Source of the DNA: Komagataeibacter sp. FNDCF1
Lineage (GTDB): Bacteria > Pseudomonadota > Alphaproteobacteria > Acetobacterales > Acetobacteraceae
Direction: 5' to 3'
Assembly: GCF_021295335.1 (NCBI RefSeq)
Contig: NZ_JAIWOT010000001.1
Coordinates: 1,243,001 to 1,307,000, forward strand
DNA length: 64,000 bases
Shown here: positions 43,664 through 51,993 of the stretch, piece by piece
How positions within the stretch are numbered: position 1 is the stretch's first letter
Layout of the letters: each line of letters begins with the position of its first letter
The notes under the pieces: model-generated
Told to the model about the DNA's origin: nothing
What the model saw: the letters and a program-made list of their open reading frames with translations, nothing else
Database searches by the model: none
Program-made: the position numbers and the translations under genes

Positions 43664-43744
43664 GAAGTTCCCGGGTGCCGCCTTTTTTAAAAAGGCGGCA
43701 TTTCATGAAGCTGTTTTAAAAAACTTCGCCAAAAAACTTCCCTG
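43664..43744 (-). repeat. Intergenic palindromic element, copy 2
   Basis: The best-formed of the three copies. It contains the perfect hairpin tgccgcc(t)n...(a)nggcggca at 43677-43700 and a second GAAGCTG/AACTTC-type arm, ending aaaaaacttc. It lies between the convergent 3' ends of the methyltransferase gene and sufA, where it could end transcription in both directions. Confidence 0.88.
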
Positions 43745-43835
43745 GAATTTATGGGTGGTCTTTCCAAACAGTCCCTGATGGATGGTTACCTGGGGTCGGT
43801 ATCGGGCAAGGCATGCGCCTCCCGCCATCCATCAA

Positions 43836-44216
43836 TCAGACGTGAAAGCTTTCCCCGCAGCCACAACGCCCCTTTTCATTGGGGTTGCTGAAGGTAAAGC
43901 CGGATTCAAGCTGCCTGACCTCATAATCCATGACCGAGCCGATCAGGAACAGGGTCGCCTTGCGGTCCACCAGCAGGGTCACCCCTTTGTCCACCACCAC
44001 TTCATCACCCGGGCCGGGCTGCGCCACGAAACTCATGTCATAGGCATGGCCCGAGCATCCCTTGGTCGAAATCGCGATGCGGAGCAGATGACCCGCATGG
44101 TTGGTCTGGTACAGCTTTTCCAGCCGCTGCGCAGCCCGGTCCGTCATGGTCAGGAGCGGTGGCAGCGCACGGCGGGGGGCGGTTGTGGTGGCGGATGGCG
44201 TGTTGTGTTCAGTCAT
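43836..44216 (-). CDS. sufA: A-type iron-sulfur cluster carrier SufA
   Basis: This HesB/IscA-fold scaffold or carrier hands [2Fe-2S]/[4Fe-4S] clusters to target proteins. The 126-residue protein has its three ligand Cys in STKGCSGHAYDM and NEKGRCGCGESFHV. It is the last gene of the suf operon, 21 bp after sufT. The N-terminal ~20 residues are Thr/Pro/Arg-rich and unconserved. Confidence 0.92.
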   Translation of the reverse strand: MTEHNTPSATTTAPRRALPPLLTMTDRAAQRLEKLYQTNHAGHLLRIAISTKGCSGHAYDMSFVAQPGPGDEVVVDKGVTLLVDRKATLFLIGSVMDYEVRQLESGFTFSNPNEKGRCGCGESFHV

Positions 44217-44237
44217 GGCACGTTCCCCTAACTGGGT

Positions 44238-44699
44238 TCAGAACATGTTCAGGGCAAGGCGGGCATCTTCGCTCATGCGCGACATGTCCCATGGCGGTTC
44301 CCACACGATCTCCACCGTGGCGGACGTGACCGTCTCGATCTTTTCCACGGCTTCCTTCACCTGTACGGGCAGTTCCTGCGCGCTGGGACAGTTGGGGGCC
44401 GTCAGCGTCATTTCAACCTTCACGGTGCCATCATCATGCAGGTCGATGGCGTAAATCAGGCCAAGTTCGTAAATATTGACCGGAATTTCCGGGTCATACA
44501 CGGTAGCAATGGCGGCAATGATCGTATCTTCGTCCGGTGCCCCGGATGCACCAGCCCCCTCGGCCGGCTTTTCGCCGTCAGGGGTCCAGGCTGATACGGG
44601 CTGGGTCTTTTCCGTGGCATGCCCTTCGGCCTCAAGGGAGAAATGCCCGGCTCCCTCTGCCATGCCGCTGGCAGGCGCTACCTGATTTTTCTCGTCCAT
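44238..44699 (-). CDS. sufT: SufT-like MIP18-family iron-sulfur assembly protein (DUF59)
   Basis: This auxiliary Fe-S maturation protein has 153 residues. The C-terminal ~95 residues are the MIP18/DUF59 domain: IAAIATVYDPEIPVNIYELG, YAIDLHDDGTVKVEMTLTAPNCPSAQELP (conserved Cys) and VEIVWEPPWDMSRMSEDARL. The N-terminal ~55 residues are acidic and look disordered. The ATG at 44699 (MDEKNQVAPAS) has AGGTGA upstream. It starts 7 bp after sufU. Confidence 0.9.
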   Translation of the reverse strand: MDEKNQVAPASGMAEGAGHFSLEAEGHATEKTQPVSAWTPDGEKPAEGAGASGAPDEDTIIAAIATVYDPEIPVNIYELGLIYAIDLHDDGTVKVEMTLTAPNCPSAQELPVQVKEAVEKIETVTSATVEIVWEPPWDMSRMSEDARLALNMF

Positions 44700-44706
44700 G
44701 AGACTT

Positions 44707-45135
44707 TCACCTGTCTTTTTCATCATTGAGCATGTCACTCAGCGCCGACCACGGCAGCATCGCGCAGCGAATACGCGAACGATGCTGGTGAAGCGGCGCG
44801 AAAACCGAGAGTTCACCCAGACCATCCGGGGCCATGCCCGTCTCGACTGCCGTGGCCAGATCCGCATGCAGCATGCTGACCTGCGTTCGCCCCTGCCCTG
44901 TTACCTGCTCGGCCATCAGATCGGCGGAAGCGACACAGATCGCGCACCCCCGTGTCTCATGCCGTAGTGTAGCAATCCGTCCGTGCGTATCAACCATGGC
45001 GTGCAGTTTTACCCTGTCACCACATAACGGGTTGCTGCCCTGACCATGCAGGTCTGCTTCCGGCAGGCTGCCTGCGTAACGGGGGTGTTTGGCCCGCTCC
45101 AGCACCACGGAGCGGTACAGATCATCCTGCGCCAT
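44707..45135 (-). CDS. sufU: SufU-like iron-sulfur scaffold / sulfur acceptor
   Basis: This IscU-fold protein takes sulfur from SufS. The 142-residue protein has ligand Cys at 38 (SNPLCGDRV), 64 and 67 (ETRGCAICVASADLM) and 124 (RIRCAMLPW). The 18-20-residue insertion before the last Cys is typical of SufU rather than IscU. The ATG at 45135 (MAQDDLYRSVVLE) begins 7 bp after the sufS stop. An upstream in-frame extension inside sufS has no homology. Confidence 0.92.
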   Translation of the reverse strand: MAQDDLYRSVVLERAKHPRYAGSLPEADLHGQGSNPLCGDRVKLHAMVDTHGRIATLRHETRGCAICVASADLMAEQVTGQGRTQVSMLHADLATAVETGMAPDGLGELSVFAPLHQHRSRIRCAMLPWSALSDMLNDEKDR

Positions 45136-45142
45136 CACGCCA

Positions 45143-46393
45143 TCAGACAAAGAAGCCGCGTATCTGTTCCAGCGTGGCGGCCAGTTTATCGATGTCCTCC
45201 GGCGTGGTGTAGATGCCGAAGCTGGCCCGCGCGGTTGCCGTAACCCCCAGCCTGCGCATGAGCGGTTCGGCACAGTGATGACCCGCGCGCACCGCAATGC
45301 CGTTGCGGTCCAGCAGGGTCGCGATATCGTGCGGATGGACATCGGCCATGGTAAAGGAAATGACCCCGCCACGCTGCGGTGCCGTGCCGATCACCTTCAG
45401 GCCGCCTACATTCCCCAGCGCTTCAAGCGCGTAGGTGGTCAGGGCATCCTCATGCGCGCTGATCGCATCGAAACCTATGGCTTCGATATAGGCAAGGGCG
45501 GCGCCCAGCCCGATGGTCTCGATGATGGCGGGGGTACCTGCCTCGAACTTGTGCGGCACATGTGCCCAGGTGGAGCGTTCGAACGACACGGTGGAGATCA
45601 TGTCCCCCCCACCCAGGAAGGGTGGCATGGCTTCCAGTATCTCGCGCCGCGCCCACAGCACGCCTATGCCGGTCGGGCCATACAGCTTGTGCCCGGTCAC
45701 CACATAGAAATCGGCATCCAGTTCATTCATGTCCACGCGGCGGTGCACGGCAAGCTGGCTGCCATCGAACAGCACCTTCGCCCCCGCCGCATGCGCCATG
45801 TCGGCAATGGCGCGGCCATCGGTAATCGTGCCCAGCACGTTGGACATGTGGGTGATCGCAACCAGCCCCACCCTGCCATCGGACAGGGTGCGACCCAGCG
45901 CATCCATGTCCAGCGCGCCATCATCGGTAATGGGGGTCACGCGCAGTTCGATGCCGGTGCGGTCACGCAGCATCTGCCATGGCACGAGATTGGCGTGATG
46001 CTCCATTTCCGACACCACGACCGCCTGTCCCGGCTTCAGCAGCGAACCGTAGGAATGGGCGACCAGATTGATGGCCTCGGTGCTGTTGCGGGTGAAAACG
46101 ATTTCCTCACGCGCATTCGCACCCAGAAACTTCGCCACCTGGTCCCGCACGGCCTCATAGGCTTCGGTCGTGCGCTCGCTCATCCAGTACAGGCCACGAT
46201 GGATGTTGGCATACTGGGTGCGCATGGTCTCGGCCATGCAGTCGATCACCTGCCGGGGCTTCTGGGCGGAGGCGGCGCTGTCAAGGAACACGAAATCCTT
46301 TCCATGTACCTTCTCCGACAGGATCGGGAAGTCATCACGCACATGGCGCAGGCTTTCCGCTGCCCTGCCGGGGCGGGTTACCGTCTGGTCCAT
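45143..46393 (-). CDS. sufS: Cysteine desulfurase SufS
   Basis: This PLP-dependent group II desulfurase converts Cys to Ala and passes on persulfide sulfur. The 416-residue protein has the PLP Lys236 in VTGHKLYGPTG, the NSTEAINLVA and EHHANLVPWQ segments, and the active-site Cys374 in RAGHHCAEPLM. The ATG at 46393 overlaps the sufD stop (TGATG). Its partner is the SufU encoded 7 bp downstream. Confidence 0.95.
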   Translation of the reverse strand: MDQTVTRPGRAAESLRHVRDDFPILSEKVHGKDFVFLDSAASAQKPRQVIDCMAETMRTQYANIHRGLYWMSERTTEAYEAVRDQVAKFLGANAREEIVFTRNSTEAINLVAHSYGSLLKPGQAVVVSEMEHHANLVPWQMLRDRTGIELRVTPITDDGALDMDALGRTLSDGRVGLVAITHMSNVLGTITDGRAIADMAHAAGAKVLFDGSQLAVHRRVDMNELDADFYVVTGHKLYGPTGIGVLWARREILEAMPPFLGGGDMISTVSFERSTWAHVPHKFEAGTPAIIETIGLGAALAYIEAIGFDAISAHEDALTTYALEALGNVGGLKVIGTAPQRGGVISFTMADVHPHDIATLLDRNGIAVRAGHHCAEPLMRRLGVTATARASFGIYTTPEDIDKLAATLEQIRGFFV

Positions 46394-47667
46394 CAGGCGA
46401 CCTCCTGCTTCCACCATGCCTCGACCGTCAGGTTGAGGCTGTCCTTCAGGCGCGGGTCATCCACCTGGTCCACCACGTCATGCAGGAATGCGCGGATCAG
46501 GATGGAGCGCGCGACCGGCTGCGCAATGCCACGGCTGCGCAGATAGAACATCTGGTCATCATCCAGCGCGCCCACGGTGGCGCCGTGGCTGCATTTCACG
46601 TCATCGGCATAGATTTCCAGTTCCGGCTTGGCGTCGATCTCGGCGTTATCGGACAGCAAAAGCGCCTGGTTCATCTGATAGCCATCGGTCTTCTGGGCAA
46701 TCCGCTCCACATGGATCTTGCCCTGGAACACGCCGCGCGCATGGTCGGACAGGACGTTCTTCACTGTCTGGCGCGAGATGCAGTCGGGTGCTGCATGCGT
46801 GATCACGCTGGTCAGGTCGCCATGCTGCCGCCCGCCCAGAAGCTGCGCGCCGTTCACATGCACGCAGGCCTTTGGCGCTGCCAGCCCGGCATGCACTTCA
46901 TGCCGGGACAGGCTGCCACCCAGCGTCAGGGTAAAGCTGTCATACAGCCCCGCGGCCATGATGCGGGCGTGACTTACGGCAAGGTGGATCGCCTCTCTGC
47001 CTTCGGCCTGGACACGGGCATGGGACAGGTAGCCATCTTCCGCGACCGTGATGTCATAGAGCGGATTATGAAGATAGAACCCCCGTCCCACCGCAGCGTC
47101 AAGCAGGGCCAGCCGTCCACCCTTCTCCACCATGATGCGGTGGCGTGGGTGGAAAGATGCCGGCATATCCCCCGCCGTGATCCCGATGCTGGCCAGCAGC
47201 AGGCACCCGGCATCCACGCCTTCGGGCACGACCAGCACCAGCCCGTCACGCGCCAGAACGGTATTGAGCGCGGTCGTGACATCACCGGCGGGGTCGATGT
47301 CGTCACCAATGCGCCCTTCAGCGGCAAAGGTGGACACCCTTACCCCGGTAGGCAAACGTGAACGGGCGGCATCAAAATGACCATTGACGAACACCGCGCG
47401 CGGCGCGCCGGCGCCCAGGCCGGAAATGGTCTCGACCTCCGCCAGCAGGGTGTCGACCGCTGCGGGGTCCGCATCCTGCGCGACTGCGGTAAAGCCGACA
47501 CCGGCCAGGCTGCGCAGGCTGGTATATTTCCATGCCTCCACGCCAGCCCGCGGCAGGCCCTCATGGCGCAGGAAATCGGCAGCCCTGCGCCGTGCCGGGC
47601 AGCCCGCCACATCACCCCGGTCGAGAAAGGCGGAGGCATTGACCCCGACCGGTGCGATGGCGTTCAC
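46393..47667 (-). CDS. sufD: Iron-sulfur cluster assembly protein SufD
   Basis: This beta-helical member of the SufBCD scaffold has 424 residues. It has the family segments EAWKYTSLRSL near the N-terminus and the conserved C-terminal core (GKIHVERIAQKTDGYQMNQ, then NAEIDAKPELEIYADDVKC and HGATVGALDDDQMFYLRSRG). It starts with GTG at 47667, overlapping the sufC stop (GTGA). Confidence 0.94.
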   Translation of the reverse strand: MNAIAPVGVNASAFLDRGDVAGCPARRRAADFLRHEGLPRAGVEAWKYTSLRSLAGVGFTAVAQDADPAAVDTLLAEVETISGLGAGAPRAVFVNGHFDAARSRLPTGVRVSTFAAEGRIGDDIDPAGDVTTALNTVLARDGLVLVVPEGVDAGCLLLASIGITAGDMPASFHPRHRIMVEKGGRLALLDAAVGRGFYLHNPLYDITVAEDGYLSHARVQAEGREAIHLAVSHARIMAAGLYDSFTLTLGGSLSRHEVHAGLAAPKACVHVNGAQLLGGRQHGDLTSVITHAAPDCISRQTVKNVLSDHARGVFQGKIHVERIAQKTDGYQMNQALLLSDNAEIDAKPELEIYADDVKCSHGATVGALDDDQMFYLRSRGIAQPVARSILIRAFLHDVVDQVDDPRLKDSLNLTVEAWWKQEVA

Positions 47668-48437
47668 GCCGCCTCCGACAGGAACTGGGCGTAACCCTGT
47701 GCCTCAAGCTGCCTGGCCAGTTCCGGACCACCGCTATGGATGATCCGCCCCTTCGCCATCACATGGATGCGGTCGGGCACGATATAATCCAGCAGGCGCT
47801 GGTGGTGGGTGATGACCAGAGCCGAGAAATCGGGCGAGCGCAGGGAGTTCACGCCTTCGGCTACAATGCGCAGGGCATCGATGTCCAGCCCGCTATCCGT
47901 TTCGTCCAGAATGGCGAAGGACGGCTGGAGCATACGCATCTGCAGCACTTCGTTGCGCTTCTTCTCACCGCCGGAAAAACCGACATTGACGTTGCGCTTG
48001 AGCATCTCGTCCGACATGGACAGGTGCTTCGTCTCCTTGCGCACGGCCTTCAGGAAGGCCACGGCGTCCAGTTCATCCATCCCGCGCGCACGGCGCACGG
48101 CGTTGACGGCGGTGCGCAGGAAGTTGGCGTTGTTCACACCCGGCAGTTCAACAGGGGTCTGGAACGCCAGGAACAGGCCAAGGGCCGCACGCTCTTCGGG
48201 TTCCAGCGACAGCAGGTCCTGCCCCTTGAAGGTGGCGGACCCACCGGTCACTTCATAATCCTCACGCCCGGCCAGCACGTAGGACAGGGTGGACTTGCCC
48301 GAGCCGTTCGGCCCCATGATGGCATGGACCTCACCCGCCGGGATTTCCAGGTCAACGCCGCGCAGGATTTCCTTGGGCGTTCCCTCGTCCGAGATCCGGG
48401 CGCACAGGCCATTGATGCTTACGAATTGCTTGCTCAC
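47664..48437 (-). CDS. sufC: Iron-sulfur assembly ATPase SufC
   Basis: This ABC-type ATPase of the SufBCD complex has 257 residues: Walker A GPNGSGKST, FLAFQTPVELPGV (Q-loop), the signature GFSGGEKKRNEVLQM, Walker B FAILDETDSGLD and the switch His in VITHHQRLLDYI. GTG at 48437 (MSKQFVSINGL) is preferred. A TTG three codons earlier has worse spacing from the GGGA. Confidence 0.95.
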   Translation of the reverse strand: MSKQFVSINGLCARISDEGTPKEILRGVDLEIPAGEVHAIMGPNGSGKSTLSYVLAGREDYEVTGGSATFKGQDLLSLEPEERAALGLFLAFQTPVELPGVNNANFLRTAVNAVRRARGMDELDAVAFLKAVRKETKHLSMSDEMLKRNVNVGFSGGEKKRNEVLQMRMLQPSFAILDETDSGLDIDALRIVAEGVNSLRSPDFSALVITHHQRLLDYIVPDRIHVMAKGRIIHSGGPELARQLEAQGYAQFLSEAA

Positions 48438-48452
48438 GTTTTTCAATCCCTG

Positions 48453-49943
48453 TTAGCCCACGCTGCCTTCTAGGCTGATCTGCAGAAGCTTCTGGGCTTC
48501 CACCGCGAATTCCATGGGCAGTTCCTTGAGAACGTCCTTGCAGAACCCGTTCACGATCAGGCCCACCGCGTCCTCTTCCGACAGGCCACGCTGGCGGCAG
48601 TAGAAGAGCTGGTCTTCCGATATCTTGGAGGTTGTCGCCTCATGCTCCACGCGTGCGGACATGTTGCGGCTTTCGATATAGGGCACGGTATGCGCCCCGC
48701 AGCGATCACCGATCAGCAGGCTGTCGCACTGGGTGAAGTTGCGCCCGCCCGATGCCTTGGGCATCATCCGCACCAGCCCGCGATAGGTACTGTCGGACTG
48801 GCCCGCGCTGATGGTCTTGGCGATGATGGTCGAACGCGTGTTGCGCCCGATATGGATCATCTTGGTACCGGTATCGGCCTGCTGGTGGTTGTTGGTCACG
48901 GCGACGGAATAGAACTCCCCCACCGATCCCTCGCCCTGCAGGATGCAGGACGGATACTTCCACGTAATGGCCGACCCGGTCTCCACCTGCGTCCATGAGA
49001 TCTTGGAGCGCGCGCCCCGGCACGCGCCGCGCTTGGTCACGAAATTGTAGATGCCGCCCCTGCCGTTTTCATCACCGGGGTACCAGTTCTGCACGGTGGA
49101 ATACTTGATCGAGGCATCTTCCATCGCCACCAGTTCGACCACGGCGGCATGAAGCTGGTTTTCATCGCGCATCGGCGCGGTGCACCCCTCAAGGTAAGAG
49201 ACGGAACCCCCGTCCTCCACCACGATCAGCGTGCGCTCGAACTGCCCGGTATTGCGCGCATTGATGCGGAAATAGGTGGACAGTTCCATCGGGCAGCGCA
49301 CGCCCTTGGGCACGAACACGAAGGAACCGTCGGTAAACACGGCGGCGTTGAGTGCTGCGTAGAAATTGTCGGTAACCGGCACCACGCTGCCCAGGTACTT
49401 GCGCACCAGTTCGGGATGTTCTTGCACCGCCTCGGAAATGGGGCAGAAGATCACGCCCGCTTCCTGCAGCGTCTTGCGGAAGGTGGTGGCGACGGACACG
49501 CTGTCAAACACCGCATCCACCGCGACCGGCGCCCGCGCTTCCTGTCCCTCGGGTATTTCCACCCCGGCCAGCATGGCCTGCTCATGCAGCGGGATGCCCA
49601 GCTTTTCATAGGTACGCAGCAGCTCGGGGTCGACCTCGTCCAGCGACTTGGGTCCGGGCTTCTTACGCGGGGCGGCGTAATAATGGATATCCTGGTAGTC
49701 GATGGGGGGATGACTGACCTTTGCCCATGTCGGATCACGCATTTCCAGCCATGAACGGTAGGCCTTGAGCCGCCATTCCAGCATCCACTCCGGCTCTTTC
49801 TTGCGCGCCGAGATCAGGCGAATCGTCTCTTCATTCAGGCCCTTGGGGGCGATATCCATCTCGATATCGGTCTCGAACCCCCATTTATAGGTGTTCTGAC
49901 CCAGGGTTTCGACCGTCTTGCGGGTTTCGGCTACTGCCGGCAT
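48453..49943 (-). CDS. sufB: Iron-sulfur cluster assembly protein SufB
   Basis: This is the scaffold subunit on which the Fe-S cluster forms. The 496-residue protein has [61 protein letters not shown] and [20 protein letters not shown] (ligand region), all typical of SufB. The ATG at 49943 ([14 protein letters not shown]) follows GGAGG. It is the first structural gene after the regulator. Confidence 0.95.
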   Translation of the reverse strand: MPAVAETRKTVETLGQNTYKWGFETDIEMDIAPKGLNEETIRLISARKKEPEWMLEWRLKAYRSWLEMRDPTWAKVSHPPIDYQDIHYYAAPRKKPGPKSLDEVDPELLRTYEKLGIPLHEQAMLAGVEIPEGQEARAPVAVDAVFDSVSVATTFRKTLQEAGVIFCPISEAVQEHPELVRKYLGSVVPVTDNFYAALNAAVFTDGSFVFVPKGVRCPMELSTYFRINARNTGQFERTLIVVEDGGSVSYLEGCTAPMRDENQLHAAVVELVAMEDASIKYSTVQNWYPGDENGRGGIYNFVTKRGACRGARSKISWTQVETGSAITWKYPSCILQGEGSVGEFYSVAVTNNHQQADTGTKMIHIGRNTRSTIIAKTISAGQSDSTYRGLVRMMPKASGGRNFTQCDSLLIGDRCGAHTVPYIESRNMSARVEHEATTSKISEDQLFYCRQRGLSEEDAVGLIVNGFCKDVLKELPMEFAVEAQKLLQISLEGSVG

Positions 49944-49962
49944 GTGTCTATCCTCCCCTGTT

Positions 49963-50427
49963 TCAGGCCGTGGCCACGGGGCCACGGGGCACGGACGGCG
50001 CATGCAGTCCGCCCAGCCGGGCGCCCACCGTATGATTCTTCATGTCGGCCAGCATGATGGCGGACAGGGCATTGCGGATGGCCGCGTTGACCATGTCCCA
50101 CTCCCCCCCCAGCCCGCAGGTGGACCGGGCATCGCAGTCGCCCCCATCCACGCAGGTGGTAAGCGATATGGGCCCGTCAATGGCCTCGATTACCGTGGCG
50201 ATCGAGATTTCTTCCAGCGGATGGGCCAGCCTGTAGCCGCCACGTGCGCCACGCTGGGAGGTGACGATACCCTGGGTGGCAAGAATCTTGAGCACTTTCG
50301 CCACGGTCGGCTCGGGGATGCCCGTCGAACGCGACAGGACAGGCGAGGTCGTGACCTCCTCCTTCTGCCCCAGCCGGACCAGAGCCACGACGGCATAATC
50401 GGTCAGTTTCGACAGTTTCAGCATCAT
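49963..50427 (-). CDS. Rrf2-family regulator of the suf operon (SufR/IscR-like)
   Basis: This 154-residue transcription regulator has a winged helix ([53 protein letters not shown]) and a Cys triplet [13 protein letters not shown] that should hold an Fe-S cluster. It most likely senses cluster or iron status and represses or activates its own operon. It lies 19 bp ahead of sufB, and a 16-bp palindrome lies 40 bp upstream of its start. Confidence 0.9.
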   Translation of the reverse strand: MMLKLSKLTDYAVVALVRLGQKEEVTTSPVLSRSTGIPEPTVAKVLKILATQGIVTSQRGARGGYRLAHPLEEISIATVIEAIDGPISLTTCVDGGDCDARSTCGLGGEWDMVNAAIRNALSAIMLADMKNHTVGARLGGLHAPSVPRGPVATA

Positions 50428-50466
50428 GCTCTCCCGTACATCCGGCCCGGCTTTTCTAATTGGACC

Positions 50467-50482
50467 GAAACAGTACTGTTTC
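50467..50482. promoter_or_regulatory. Perfect 16-bp palindrome in suf promoter region (putative operator)
   Basis: gaaacagtactgtttc reads the same on both strands, 40 bp upstream of the Rrf2 regulator's start codon. The central tactgt could serve as a -10 box on the minus strand. An Rrf2 dimer binding here to control the suf operon is a reasonable inference. Confidence 0.6.
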
Positions 50483-50545
50483 CTGAGGTTTCAGATGGGC
50501 TACCAGCCATGCGCCGTCAAGTCCAATCGTGCCACATGGATACCC

Positions 50546-51841
50546 TTATCCGATCCCGGTTCCGAATATCAGCTGTAATAGCATGGAAAGACCACATCCG
50601 GCCAGAAAGCCCACCAGCGTGCCATTAAGCCGGATATACTGCAGATCCTTGCCCACGCGCAGCTCCAGCCGGTCGCTCAGGCTGTTCGCGTCCCACCCGT
50701 TGACCACCGAGTAAATAAAGCGCGACATCCGATCGCGCAGGAATGGCAGGCTGCCCATCACCATGCCGCGCGCGGCGTCGTCCACCCGCTTGCGCATGGT
50801 GGAATCATGGTACATCTGCTCCGCCAGGCGCTGCAGCGCGTCGCGCACCAGGGTCGCGGCCCAGCTGGCCTCGCCCTTGCGGGTGTCCTCCTCGATCAGG
50901 CGGCGCAGGCGGTGCCAGACATCGCTGCTCCAGCCACGCACGCTGTCATGGGTCAGCACCCCCTTCACCGCATCGGTAATCTCGCCCCGGCGCACGGGGT
51001 CCTGCTCGATCCGGTCGATCTCGGAACGGACCCAGGATGTAAAGCCCTCACGCAATTCTGAATTCTGCGGGTCGATGCGGTCCAGTTCCTGGCTGGCCGC
51101 CAGCAGCACCTTGGTGGCGATCGAACCGCCAATGGCCCAGCCCAGCACACGCCCCCCCTGCTCGCGCACGCGGTCCTCGATCATCGCACGCAGGGACGGC
51201 TCCTTGGCCTTTATGCCTTCCTTCAGCCGCGAGAGCAGGAAGGTCAGCACCTCCTGATGGCAGTCGCCTTCCACCATCGCGCGCAGGCTGCGGGTCACGA
51301 TGGGGGCGATCTCCTCACCACCCAGCAGGGTGGGCAGCATGCCGGCTATGGCGGAACTGGCCCGCCCGTCCTCCAGCCGGTCCAGTACATGCGGCATCGA
51401 GCCCAGCACGGCGCGGCTGACCATGTCCGCCGTTTCCGGCTCCTGCAGGATGCCACCGATCAGCGAAGGCAGGTCGATGCGGCCGAAGGCGGCCTCGACT
51501 TCCTTTTCGGTAAACACGGTGTTGGAGACAAAACGCCCCAGCGCCTGCGCCAGGCGTTCCTTCTGCGCGGGAAGGATGGCGGTGTGCGGAATCGGCAGGC
51601 CCATCGGCCTGCGGAACAGCGCGGTCACGGCAAACCAGTCGGCCAGCCCCCCCACAACCCCCGCCTTGGTGCCCGAACGCAGGATCTCGAGCCAGGGCCG
51701 CTCGGCCAGCCAGCCCATCTGCGGCAGGGCGTAGCCTGCGACCGTAAGCCCCGCCATGGCAGCAAGCAGGCCCGTGGCGGACCGCTTGTAGCGTGCCAGC
51801 ACACGCCGCGCGTCCTGGTCCGTCTGTGGAATACCGTTCAT
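50546..51841 (-). CDS. DUF445-family membrane protein
   Basis: This protein of unknown function has 431 residues. An N-terminal helix (GLLAAMAGLTVAGYALP) is followed by the family signature KAGVVGGLADWFAVTALFRRP...IPHTAILPAQKERLA. A long, mostly helical domain follows, and a C-terminal hydrophobic helix (LVGFLAGCGLSMLLQLIFG). The ATG at 51841 (MNGIPQTDQDARR) has AGGAA upstream. It diverges from the PEPC-like gene across 152 bp, and no link to neighbours is evident. Confidence 0.85.
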   Translation of the reverse strand: MNGIPQTDQDARRVLARYKRSATGLLAAMAGLTVAGYALPQMGWLAERPWLEILRSGTKAGVVGGLADWFAVTALFRRPMGLPIPHTAILPAQKERLAQALGRFVSNTVFTEKEVEAAFGRIDLPSLIGGILQEPETADMVSRAVLGSMPHVLDRLEDGRASSAIAGMLPTLLGGEEIAPIVTRSLRAMVEGDCHQEVLTFLLSRLKEGIKAKEPSLRAMIEDRVREQGGRVLGWAIGGSIATKVLLAASQELDRIDPQNSELREGFTSWVRSEIDRIEQDPVRRGEITDAVKGVLTHDSVRGWSSDVWHRLRRLIEEDTRKGEASWAATLVRDALQRLAEQMYHDSTMRKRVDDAARGMVMGSLPFLRDRMSRFIYSVVNGWDANSLSDRLELRVGKDLQYIRLNGTLVGFLAGCGLSMLLQLIFGTGIG

Positions 51842-51993
51842 GAAGTTCCTGATACCATTGTCTTCCCGCCAGCCCAAGCAACACTCGGTGCGTCATGCCA
51901 AATAGGCGTGAATATACGACACGAAACATTGCAGGCCGCCCCCGAACATGGGATTTGATGGTGCATGATACCCCTCCATGACAGGACAACACG

